From NCBI RefSeq assembly GCF_019925205.1, contig NC_083560.1, forward strand, positions 95,818,083 to 95,882,082: a stretch of DNA of 64,000 bases, given 5' to 3'. The position numbers and the translations under genes are program-made. The stretch comes from Metopolophium dirhodum. Lineage: Eukaryota; Arthropoda; Insecta; Hemiptera; Aphididae. How positions within the stretch are numbered: position 1 is the first letter of the stretch; each line of letters begins with the position of its first letter. Below, piece after piece: positions 54,086-64,000 of this stretch. The notes under the pieces were generated by a model. The model did no database searches and was not told the origin of the DNA. It saw only the letters and a list, made by a program, of their open reading frames with translations.

Positions 54086-57000
54086 ATGAAAAATATGAAT
54101 AATACCGATATCAATTTTTTACTTAACTATATTATGGATATTAACAATGTTAAAACTATATCAGTTAATTATATTGACGATATAAAATTTAATAAAAACT
54201 GTATTAGTGTATTTTCGATGAACATTAGTAGCCTTAAAGCACATATTAATGAACTAATAACATACCTAAGTTCCATAAACAACAGATTTGATATAATAGT
54301 TTTAAGTGAGACATGGATGAAAGACGAGTGTGATATAAAAATTAATGGATACCAAGTGTTTCATTCTTTAGGATTAATAAATAAATCGGATGGGGTTTCC
54401 GTACTTATTAGTGCATAGGCGTGACTAGACTTCATCGGCAGGGGCAGCCTAGCTAATGACCTTATTAGTGAACCAAAAAAAGCCCTATACACCCAAAGCC
54501 GTATTTTTTTAAGCCCCCCCCCCACAGTGAAATATGTATATAATTTTAAAAAAAGTCTGAATTATCTATTTACAATAATAATCTACAGTAACTTCAGAAA
54601 TATTATTCATATACAGCCTTGGATTACACCACCTAGATACAAATTAAACATAATACCTACCTCTCAAGGTCGTCTGCCTCAAGTCGTTATAGTAGGTTTT
54701 TCCGATTTCTGAAGTCAGGAAATTAATTTGACAATACATGTTAAATAAAGATATTATCTACCTAATTTTGTTGAACATATCTTTGTAAGTAAATGGCAAT
54801 TATAACTATACACACAAAAAAATCAAGTTTAAAAAAAAAATAAATGTTGTGACCCTTCTGATTGAAGCTCGGTTGACCAGCACCTTTCAAAAATTGCTGG
54901 GGCAGCCCAGGCACCCTAGGCTGCCACCGTAGACACGCCTATGTATTAGTGATGACTGTACATTTGACAACATTTCTACTCAAATTGTTGATAACTGCAG
55001 TTCAATACAATTATCAGTAAATAAAGGTGGGTTTCAGTATATAGTTACAGGTATATATCGGTCACAATGTTATAATACTAAACAGTTTATTACCTCATTA
55101 GATGACTATCTTTCAGATAATGATTTTAAAAGTAATCATATAATCTGTGGTGATATAATTAACATCAATTTGTTTTCCAATTCATTCGAATCTAATGCAT
55201 ATCTTAATACAATGGCCAAGTTTGGATTTACCTCTGCAATTAACGATTTCACTAGAGTTAATGGTAATTCTAAAACATGTATTGACCATATTTTTGTAAA
55301 ACAATCTAAGACTATAGCTGATCACGCTATCATAAATGGTAGTACATTTACTGCATATATCCTTAAATGTAATATAACTGATCACTTTAGCACTATTATT
55401 ATTAACGAGATACCGCCTCTCATCGATAGAAACAATAGTATTAATTATACTGAACGGATCCTTATTAACTTTGACCATCTTAATATGCTAATTAGTACCG
55501 AGAATTGGGATTGGCTAAATCATTATAATTGTGTAGATAATATGCTTGAAAAATTTAATCAGGTGCTAAATTCGTTTATTAATTCATCCTCAACCAATAT
55601 TAAGCATTGTAAATCTAAAAATAAAAAAATTAAACAATGGATTACTAAAGGGTTAATTACGTCAATAAGAAATCGAGAAAAATTATATAAGAAATTACTC
55701 AAACAACCATTCAATACGTTACTTAAATGTAAATACGTTAAATATAGGAACATATTAAATAGTACAATTAAGCTAGCCAGGAACCTTTACTATCAAAATC
55801 TTATAAATCTTGCGAGCTCAGATTCTAAAAAAATATGGAATTTAATTAAAGATGTATCATACACTAATAAATCAAAAAAATCGAATGTTAGCAATCTAAG
55901 AAATAACGATGGTGAAAAAATAACTGGAAAGCAAAACATAGCACACGAGTTTAATAGTTTCTTCTCTAAAGTCGGCAGCGTACTAATAATATTAAGATTA
56001 GCAATTTCCAACCTATAAGTTTTGATACACTAAACAAAAACTGTTATATTTCTGAAACTATATTTTTAAAACCAATTGAAACACTTGAAGTCCTTAACCT
56101 ATTAAATAGTATTAAAAGTTTCAATTCCTTTTCTGAAAACTCGATATCTAATTATATTCTTAAAAAAACGTCAAATGCTATAGCTGTACCCTTATCTATA
56201 ATATTTAATAGCTTTATTTCTAATGAGAAATTCCCTAAATCATTTAAAGAATCTATAGTTATACCTATTTACAAAAATGGCGATAAAAGTAAATGTTCGA
56301 ATTACAGGCCTATATCGCTCACTTTAACTCTGTCTAAATTATTTGAAAAGTGCCTTAAAAGTAGGTTATTAGACTTTTTAAACAAACATAATTTTTTTCA
56401 CAATAATCAATTTGGTTTCCGAAGTAATATTTCGATTAATAATGCGCTATACAAAACCACTCAATATATATATGAAAATCTAGATAACAAGCAACATGTT
56501 CTTGGAATTTTTTTAGATATTAAGAAAGCTTTTGATTCAGTTGATCATACAATTCTTCTCGAAAAACTGTATTACTGTGGAATAAGAGGTGCTGCTTATA
56601 ATTTATTTAAGTCATACCTAAATGGTCGAGTACAAAGAGTTAAAATAGATGATTATTATAGTAATGTACAAGAAATTGATTACTCAGTGCCACAAGGTAC
56701 CGTATTAGGACCGATATTATTCATAATATACATTAATGGACTTCTTAATCAAGATTCTCCTGGAAACAAAATTTGTTTTGCTGATGATACCGTCATCTTA
56801 TTAAAGAGTCCGTGTATAAATAATTTATATAAAATGGCTGAGAAAAGTTTTCGTATTGTTAAAAGCTGGCTAGATAATAATTCACTAGAGATTAATAGTG
56901 AAAAAACTAACTACATTCACTTTGGTATACAAAAATCTATACATTTAAATAATTATAAAATCATTGCTCATACTAATAGTTGTATCAACAATAATACTAA

Positions 57001-57616
57001 AAATAATGTATGCAAATGTAGTGAATTAAAAAGAGTAAACTATGTTAAATATCTTGGAATATTTATTGATGATAAATTAAAATGGGATATTCATATAAAC
57101 TATTTAAATAATTCACTTAGAAAATTTTTCTATGTATATAAATCTCTTAAATCTGTTTTAAACTTCAAATTAAAAAAATTAACTTACTATGCATTAATAC
57201 AATCAATTCTTTCTTATGGTATTTCTTTTTGGGGAGGGACATATCACACTCACTTTACGAATCTTGAAGTCACTTTGAACTCACTTCTTAAATTTATTTT
57301 TAATAAACCTACGTTATTTCCTACAGTTAATTTATACAAAGAGCTAAAGATATTAAATTTAAAATCACTGTATACAAAAAACATTTGCTTACTATTTTAT
57401 AATATGATAAAATGTATTGATATTTCGTGTCATAATTACAATACTCGCTTTAAGGTTAATACTAATGTCGTCGTCCCTAAAATGAACACAGTATTTGGGC
57501 AACAAAGCCCTAGATATAAATTCATTCAATACTGTACTATTTATAATTTTAATATTCATAACTTTAAGAGTTTCAAGATGTATAAAAAATATATAAATAA
57601 TGCTCTGTTTCAATAA
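54086..57616 (+). pseudogene. LINE ORF2 (endonuclease plus RT), interrupted by a MITE and one frameshift
   Basis: This is the same family as the ORF2 at 36443-38524 but carries the full RT. Part 1 (54086-54413) holds FSMNISSLKAHINEL and VLSETW. The MITE 54414-54943 follows, then the frame resumes exactly after the 8-bp duplication. Part 2 (54951 to about 55985) has IDHIFVK and NITDHFSTII. The endonuclease box reads GDIININL where the relative has GDFNIDIL, an extra codon in the catalytic loop. A frameshift near 55985 leads to part 3 (about 55988-57616), which has no Met until late but is open throughout: NYRPISLTLTLSKLFEKCL, NQFGFRSN, IFLDIKKAFDSVDHTILLEK (A), SVPQGTVLGPILFIIYIN (B), CFADDTVIL (C, catalytic Asp pair), then YLGIFIDDKLKWDIHI. 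No ORF1 was found upstream. Not functional as it stands. Confidence 0.88.
54414..54943. mobile_element. hAT-type MITE inside the LINE ORF2, 8-bp target duplication
   Basis: The ends are 'cataggcgtgacta' and the complement of 'cataggcgtgtcta'. TATTAGTG flanks both sides (54406-54413 and 54944-54951). The insertion adds 538 bp, and deleting it together with one duplication copy joins the ORF2 frame perfectly. A C run at about 54514-54522 lies inside. It is non-coding. Confidence 0.9.
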
Positions 57617-57796
57617 TCTATACTTTAATTTAGAAATTAATTAATATATTTTTCACTGTTAATAGTTAAATTCGTGTTAAAATTAATTACTATTATCAAA
57701 TAATTCTATTTAATCTTCTAATTATACCAGTATATTATAATCCACAGAATATGCTATATTAACATTTCATTTACTTACGATTATATATATACCGTG
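57617..57796. other. LINE 3' flank
   Basis: AT-rich sequence after the ORF2 stop. It is probably the LINE 3' UTR; no poly-A tail was recognised. Confidence 0.4.
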
Positions 57797-59498
57797 TGTT
57801 CACCAATTTAGGGAACACTGCATTTCTCGGCCGGATTATGTTTGAATAAATAAAATTTTTTTTTACAAGCTAGTGGTATATAAATACACATTTTCAGATA
57901 AATTTCAAATTTTTAACCCCTTCAGTACGCGCATGCGCAATGCAACTTATTTTTTTTTTAATAGCAACTGGTATTTTTGATACCAAATTCGGATATACTG
58001 AATTTTTTTAAGTCATTTTGACCAATTAACCATGGCTTTACAACTAAAATTGACTGAATGAGAGCCATTCAAATCTTAATAAATAATACATTTTTACAAT
58101 TAACATAATATGGATATAAAATTATTTAATTAAAATTGATTACAACAGTTATTTTATAAAATATGAAGTTATCGAGGTTTTAAATAATAAGATAATCTTA
58201 ATTTACATATAGTTATTCAGATAATTTAATACTAGATAATCAGAAGTTACAACAATAATATGCATTTATTGCACATTAATATTCAGTATTATTAGATGTT
58301 TAATACCATTAAGCGATAAATTAAATCTACCCATTAATTTGTAATTGTTTATAGGTAGAAAAACCGTTGTGATTATTAAATTTATACTTGAAAGTTTAGA
58401 TAAAATGAATCATTTTTATGCTGGTTGTCATACTAGTACGATTAGTTGGGTTAAAATGAACAACAAAGAAAAAGTGCAAATGCTATTAATTTATGGTAAA
58501 TGCGATAGAAATTCTCGGCAGTCAGCAAGAATGTATGCTGAACAATACCCAGGTCGGTACCATCCACCGCATACATTTTTTATTAAGATAGAACAATTAT
58601 TGATTAATCATGGAGCATTTTCTGTAAAAGTAGTCCGTAACCAACAAATTAGAGAAAACAATATTAATGAAGATGTGGAACTTCAAGTTTTAGCTTACAT
58701 TAGATTGAATCCAAGATCTTCGGTTAGACATGTTGGTAGAGAAGTTGGAATCTCATTTGGCCTTGTACATAAAATTTTAAAAAAACACAAAATGCATCCT
58801 TACAAACCTGACTTAGTTCAACATTTACGACCTGCAGATCCAGAAAGAAGGTTAAATTTCATTGCTTGGTTACTAGTTCAAATCGATACACAACCATTAT
58901 TTTTAAATCAGATATTATGGACTGATGAATCTAAATTCACGAACAATGGAGTTATTAATAAACAAAATAATCGTATGTGGTCAGATGTCAATCCCCATTG
59001 GGCAGTGGATAATCGTTACCAAACTGTATGGGGTACTAATGTTTGGTGTGGACTTATTGGTGGAAAATTGTTAGGTCTGTATTTTTATGAAGAAAACTTA
59101 ACTGCGAGACGATATTTATCATTTTTAACAAATGTTTTACCATTAATGTTAGAAAATTTACCATTAGCTACTCGTCAAACCCTCTATTTTCAGCAGGACG
59201 GAGCTCCTGCTCATAATGCGCATATTGTTCGAGATTACTTGAATCGGGTATATGTGGGAAAATGGCTTGGCACTATGGACCCATTGAATGGCCAGCAAGA
59301 TCTCCAGATATTACACCACTTGATTTTTTTTTGTGGGGACATTTAAAAACAGTAGTCTACGCAGATCCACCAGTTAATCTAGCAGATTTAAAAAATAAAA
59401 TCTTGGTTGCGTGTAATAACCTTACTGAAAGTCAAATAATGTCAGCAACTAATAGAGGATGTCTACAACGTTTCAATTATGTGTCGACAATCAAGGAC
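57797..59498 (+). mobile_element. mariner-related DNA transposon, right end lost
   Basis: The likely left end 'gtgttcaccaatttagggaa' (continuing into 'cactgcatttctcggccgg') lies about 660 bp before the transposase start. The inverted partner was not found before 59499, where a different repeat begins. The element therefore seems truncated by that repeat. Confidence 0.6.
58456..59495 (+). pseudogene. mariner-related transposase with DUF4817-type N-terminus, one frameshift
   Basis: The best start is MNNKEKVQMLLIYGKCDRNS at 58456; the frame upstream to 58345 lacks homology. The N-terminal helix-turn-helix includes ARMYAEQYPGRYHPPHTFF, the DUF4817 hallmark. A second HTH reads SVRHVGREVGISFGLVHKIL. 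The catalytic domain has ILWTDESKF (first Asp), LYFQQDGAPAHN (second Asp) and, after a one-base deletion near 59268, EWPARSPDITPLDFFLWGHL (third Asp). The two frames overlap at 59262-59346. The C-terminus runs into CLQRFNYVSTIKD and is then lost at the junction with the repeat at 59499. The single frameshift and missing end make it inactive, but it looks recent. Confidence 0.85.
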
Positions 59499-59660
59499 GT
59501 ACGTTTCTCCAGCCCCCCCCATTTCGAATTTCAAACTTTTTTTCGGTTAAATATTTAGCGTGCAATTAGCGTGAATTGGCGTGACTGGTTTTGAAATTTG
59601 CGTGGCACTAGGTCAGGTTTAAAAATGTAAACAAAGTGGGGGGGGGGGGCTGTAGAAACG
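59499..59660. repeat. Small inverted-repeat unit next to the foldback element
   Basis: It starts 'cgtttctccagcccccccc' and ends with the complement of 'cgtttctacagccccccc'. In between is one diverged 153-bp-type unit with 'tatttagcgtgcaattagcg'. It looks like a minimal MITE of the same family as the large structure to its right. Confidence 0.6.
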
Positions 59661-59680
59661 TTTCTACAGCCCCCCCTCAT
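59641..59680. repeat. Perfect palindrome flanked by G and C runs
   Basis: 'ctgtagaaacgtttctacag' (59650-59669) is a perfect 20-bp palindrome with a G run on its left and a C run on its right. It is formed by the right end of one element abutting the left end of the next. Confidence 0.85.
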
Positions 59681-59720
59681 CCGAATTTTGAACTTTAAGG
59701 ACTTTTTTTTGTCTCAATAT

Positions 59721-60600
59721 TTAGCGTGCAATTGGCGTGAATTTGCGTGACCTATTTCGAAACCGTAAACCCAAAGCCCCAAGTACCGTGGGCTTTTCCC
59801 CTTTATTGCCATTTCCCCAGCCCCCCCCAGACGACAAAAACATTTTTTTTCGAATATTTTTCAACGCCAATATTTAGCGTGCAATTGGCGTGAATTTGCG
59901 TGACCTATTTCGAAACCGTAAACCCAAAGCCCCAAGTACCGTGGGCTTTTCCCCTTTATTGCCATTTCCCCAGCCCCCCCCAGACGACAAAAACATTTTT
60001 TTTTCGAATATTTTTCAACGCCAATATTTAGCGTGCAATTGGCGTGAATTTGCGTGACCTATTTCGAAACCGTAAACCCAAAGCCCCAAGTACCGTGGGC
60101 TTTTCCCCTTTATTGCCATTTCCCCAGCCCCCCCCAGACGACAAAAACATTTTTTTTCGAATATTTTTCAACGCCAATATTTAGCGTGCAATTGGCGTGA
60201 ATTTGCGTGACCTATTTCGAAACCGTAAACCCAAAGCCCCAAGTACCGTGGGCTTTTCCCCTTTATTGCCATTTCCCCAGCCCCCCCCCAGACGACAAAA
60301 ACATTTTTTTTCGAATTTTTTTCAACGCCAATATTTAGCGTGCAATTGGCGTGAATTTGCGTGACCTATTTCGAAACCGTAAACCCAAAGCCCCAAGTAC
60401 TGTGGGCTTTTCCCCTTTATTGCCATTTCCTCAGCCCCCCCCACCACCCACCAGACGACAAAAACATTTTTTTCCGAATTTTTTTCAACGCCAATATTTA
60501 GCGTGCAATTGGCGTGAATTTGCGTGACCTATTTCGAACCCTGCATTCAAAGCACCAAGTACCAGGAGCGATACCATTTTTTAGATATTTCTCCGCCCCC
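59721..60600 (+). repeat. Left-arm tandem array, six units of about 153 bp
   Basis: The anchor 'ttagcgtgcaattggcgtg' occurs at about 59721, 59874, 60028, 60181, 60335 and 60498, spacing 153, 154, 153, 154 and 163. Units 2 to 5 are almost identical; the first and last differ more. Confidence 0.9.
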
Positions 60601-61682
60601 CCCCCCTAAATGACAAAAAAATTCTTGGGCTTTGCAAATACGAAATACGAAGAACATACGAAATAATTTACGAAAGTTATAAACTATATAAATATATAGG
60701 TATGTATTTATTGTTTATTTATGTAATAATATGTTTTTATTATTATGTAATTATAATTTTGTTAATAAAACAAAACCATTTTAAATTTGAATTTCAATTG
60801 TACCTACCTAACGTCACTTTGCCTATCGCCTAAGCCTACGGGATAACCTAGCTAATCAGATGATTTTTCCTGCAAAAATTCGAGCATTTAAACTGTTTCT
60901 ACTCAGCGTCGAAGACTAAATTAAACATTATTTAACCGTTTTAATTCGTATGAATATTGTGTGTAATAAACCTTAAATCGCTTATTTGTACCTACGTATT
61001 CGGTGAATTACCATTTTTAGTATCAATAATATTATATACCTACATAATGTAGGTACTCAATTATATTATATCCATACACTTTTTAAATATTTCTTTTATT
61101 ATTATTATTATTGTACATATTGCTTTGTCTTCGGTAGCCAAACAGACCTTTATTTATAATATATTTAAGCTCAAGTAGACGACGGTTTTTACAGAGACGT
61201 TGATCGACAACTTCCGAATACTCCTACAGATAATATAGGTACTACAATACTTTTTATAATAAATTAGAAGAGGTAATTAAATAGCTACTCAGTTACATCA
61301 TGAGTAGCTTACATGTTATAATATGTAATGTAATATATAGTATACTATATAGGTATATACCTGTTCATCGACAACATTAGTATCAGACATCAGTCTGACT
61401 GTACTGCTACACATACTATATATATACATAAATGTTACTATTGACAGGTAAGTTAACTACTATGAGTACTCTATCATATTGATCATTCAATATTGAATTA
61501 ACCACACAAACGGTGTAACCAATAACCATTAAAATAATTAAATTAAATGAATGGTATAAACGGCTATTTTTTTTAGCATAATGTTATAATCTACATTAAT
61601 AAATATAGGTACTCACGTATATAGCCTAACATAAACACAATTCTGTAGTATGATTTCAATTAATTTATTCAAAAATACATAC

Positions 61683-61726
<44 letters not shown>

Positions 61727-62519
61727 AAAGACAATATTATATTAAACTGACCATTATAATGCTAAATACTATGATATTATACTGGATTTTATAATGATTA
61801 ATATACTCTACAGTCTACATTTAATAATTAACGTTCAATTGTATATAATGCTTTATTAATATATTTATTAATGTATTAATTTTCTTCATACCATAATATT
61901 GTCATCTCTGTGATCAATTTTGTTAATTATATGCAATATAATAACAGTCAGATCACTAATTTTCTTTTAATAAATAATATTTAAAAAGTGTATGGATATA
62001 ATATAATTGAGTACCTACATTATGTAGGTATATAATATTATTGATACTAAAAATGGTAATTCACCGAATACGTAGGTACAAATAAGCGATTTAAGGTTTA
62101 TTACACACAATATTCATACGAATTAAAACGGTTAAATAATGTTTAATTTAGTCTTCGACGCTGAGTAGAAACAGTTTAAATGCTCGAATTTTTGCAGGAA
62201 AAATCATCTGATTAGCTAGGTTATCCCGTAGGCTTAGGCGATAGGCAAAGTGACGTTAGGTAGGTACAATTGAAATTCAAATTTAAAATGGTTTTGTTTT
62301 ATTAACAAAATTATAATTACATAATAATAAAAACATATTATTACATAAATAAACAATAAATACATACCTATATATTTATATAGTTTATAACTTTCGTAAA
62401 TTATTTCGTATGTTCTTCGTATTTCGTATTTGCAAAGCCCAAGAATTTTTTTGTCATTTAGGGGGGGGGGGCGGAGAAATATCTAAAAAATGGTATCGCT
62501 CCTGGTACTTGGTGCTTTG

Positions 62520-63200
62520 AATGCAGGGTTCGAAATAGGTCACGCAAATTCACGCCAATTGCACGCTAAATATTGGCGTTGAAAAAAATTCGGAAAAAAA
62601 TGTTTTTGTCGTCTGGTGGGTGGTGGGGGGGCTAAAGAAATGGCAATAAAGGGGAAAAGCCCACAGTACTTGGGGCTTTGGGTTTACGGTTTCGAAATAG
62701 GTCACGCAAATTCACGCCAATTGCACGCTAAATATTGGCGTTGAAAAAAATTCGAAAAAAAATGTTTTTGTCGTCTGGGGGGGGCTGGGGAAATGGCAAT
62801 AAAGGGGAAAAGCCCACGGTACTTGGGGCTTTGGGTTTACGGTTTCGAAATAGGTCACGCAAATTCACGCCAATTGCACGCTAAATATTGGCGTTGAAAA
62901 ATATTCGAAAAAAAATGTTTTTGTCGTCTGGGGGGGGCTGGGGAAATGGCAATAAAGGGGAAAAGCCCACGGTACTTGGGGCTTTGGGTTTACGGTTTCG
63001 AAATAGGTCACGCAAATTCACGCCAATTGCACGCTAAATATTGGCGTTGAAAAATATTCGAAAAAAAATGTTTTTGTCGTCTGGGGGGGGCTGGGGAAAT
63101 GGCAATAAAGGGGAAAAGCCCACGGTACTTGGGGCTTTGGGTTTACGGTTTCGAAATAGGTCACGCAAATTCACGCCAATTGCACGCTAAATATTGAGAC
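62520..63200 (-). repeat. Right-arm tandem array, five units
   Basis: The complementary anchor 'gcacgctaaatatt' occurs at about 62561, 62723, 62876, 63029 and 63182, spacing 162, 153, 153 and 153. The 162-base step mirrors the 163-base step at the inner end of the left array. Confidence 0.9.
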
Positions 63201-63237
63201 AAAAAAAAGTCCTTAAAGTTCAAAATTCGGATGAGGG

Positions 63238-64000
63238 TGATAATTTGGTGACAATAAATATTATTATTATTATTATTAAATAAGTTATTATTACTGGAAT
63301 TAAAATATTAAGTTGAGCGTGAATCCACAATAATTTTTAATGAATGTTAGAAGTTAGTATTTTGACAAAATTGGAAACGCATTTACAGGGGAAATAACGA
63401 TTTTCAACAAACGATTTTCTTATTTTGTTTTAATTCAAAAACGAATAAACGTAGATGCATGAAACCAATTACCAAAAACTTGATCTACCAAATTCTTATA
63501 CTATTGTCTTTTTATACCATGCACCTATTCACATTGTTCTACGGTAATGCCGCATTAACTCAAACATTAATAAGAATAATATATTATGCTATTGATAATA
63601 TTGTAATAATGAAATATTAATAATATAATAAATGCAATTTTTTCGAAAAAAAATTTAATTAGCCTACCAAAATAATATTATACTCATTACTCATCTCCGC
63701 TCACGATCTTTTTTCACATACAATAATTGAATGATATATCATTGAATTCAAATTCAACTTATTCATGACCCACACTTTTTATCTATTCATTTTAGAAATA
63801 TATTTTCTTCTGTAGATACCTGCTTTTTCTATCGTACATCTGAAAAAAAACTAAATACCTTAAGAGGACTTAAGTGTTGTCAGAAACCACCCTTAAAATC
63901 GAAATAGAGGCAATTTAGAGCTCACAAAGGCGACGTCAAACGCAAAATTTATAAACATTTTATATTAAATGCAAAATATATATATTTAATTAAAATTTTT
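63238..64000. other. AT-rich flank with worn family A fragments
   Basis: Blocks such as 'aattcaaaaacgaataaacg' (about 63432) and 'gatatatcattgaattcaaa' (about 63733) are family A sequence, the latter with the palindrome 'atgatatatcat'. No gene is seen up to the window end. Confidence 0.5.

Larger units (their letters stand above)
59674..63237. mobile_element. Giant foldback element with arms above 1.2 kb
   Basis: The left arm (about 59674-61090) and right arm (about 61978-63237) are near-identical inverted copies with an 887-bp AT-rich loop. The outer part of each arm is a tandem array of about 153-bp units and the inner 490 bp is single-copy. The left arm has six units and the right five, which accounts for the 157-bp length difference. 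Units contain 'cagacgacaaaaacattttt', 'tcaacgccaatatttagcgt', 'cgaaaccgtaaacccaaag' and a C run. The right end stops at 'gatgaggg' without the terminal 'ctgtagaaacg' seen on the left. No protein is encoded. The loop has an AAT microsatellite (about 61684-61722). Confidence 0.88.

Noticed and set aside
59721..60600. Evenly spaced repeats as a CRISPR array or centromeric satellite
   Set aside because: The 153-bp units are contiguous with no variable spacers, and they are mirrored in the opposite arm. The host is eukaryotic. They are part of a foldback element.
59674..63237. Maverick/Polinton or another large virus-like element with long inverted repeats
   Set aside because: The loop is only 887 bp and non-coding; no polymerase, integrase or capsid frame exists.

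Overview
The window is a repeat-dominated, AT-rich animal nuclear segment, most likely from an aphid or close relative. This rests on intron-split eukaryotic exons, a recognisable animal gene (EMC4), animal-type transposons (hAT, Mutator/MULE, mariner-related, pogo-like, Jockey/CR1-like non-LTR) and repeat families I associate with aphid genomes. The species cannot be fixed without a search. I saw no bacterial operon, CRISPR array, rRNA or tRNA.

Host genes are few. At the left edge is the 5' two thirds of EMC4 on the minus strand (three exons, 962-1474). At 50928-53215 a GC-rich minus-strand gene of at least two exons encodes about 345 residues that I do not recognise. An intact single-exon FLYWCH plus MULE protein (47531-48904) is either a transposase or a domesticated one.

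Layout: 1-2.3 kb EMC4 and its upstream region. 2.3-24 kb is repeats, including a 2.9-kb segment present twice about 15.07 kb apart with the same 17-base G run in both copies, several copies of one abundant repeat ('family A'), a pogo-like MITE, two hAT-type MITEs with perfect 8-bp target duplications, a 5'-truncated LINE and a 289-bp hairpin. 24-30 kb holds nested hAT elements and two broken hAT-type transposase genes. 31.5-36.1 kb is a decayed multi-exon gene whose exons read FLYWCH, MULE, Ala/Val/Pro-rich linker, RING; a LINE fragment has inserted in one exon with a 9-bp duplication. 36.4-39.4 kb is a two-ORF LINE (PHD-containing ORF1, endonuclease plus reverse transcriptase ORF2) that stops inside the RT domain. 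40-46.7 kb has hAT remnants and a MULE-type MITE with a 9-bp duplication. 54-57.6 kb is a second member of the same LINE family, interrupted by a hAT-type MITE and one frameshift. 57.8-59.5 kb is a frameshifted mariner-related transposase gene. 59.5-63.2 kb is a very large inverted-repeat (foldback) structure with arms above 1.2 kb containing 153-bp tandem units, six on the left and five on the right.

The region is best read as a graveyard of transposons inserted into one another. Perfect target duplications reconstruct several insertions exactly. The most unusual items are the foldback element, the FLYWCH-MULE-RING gene, the unknown GC-rich gene, and the near-identical 2.9-kb duplication, which could be recent or an assembly artefact.
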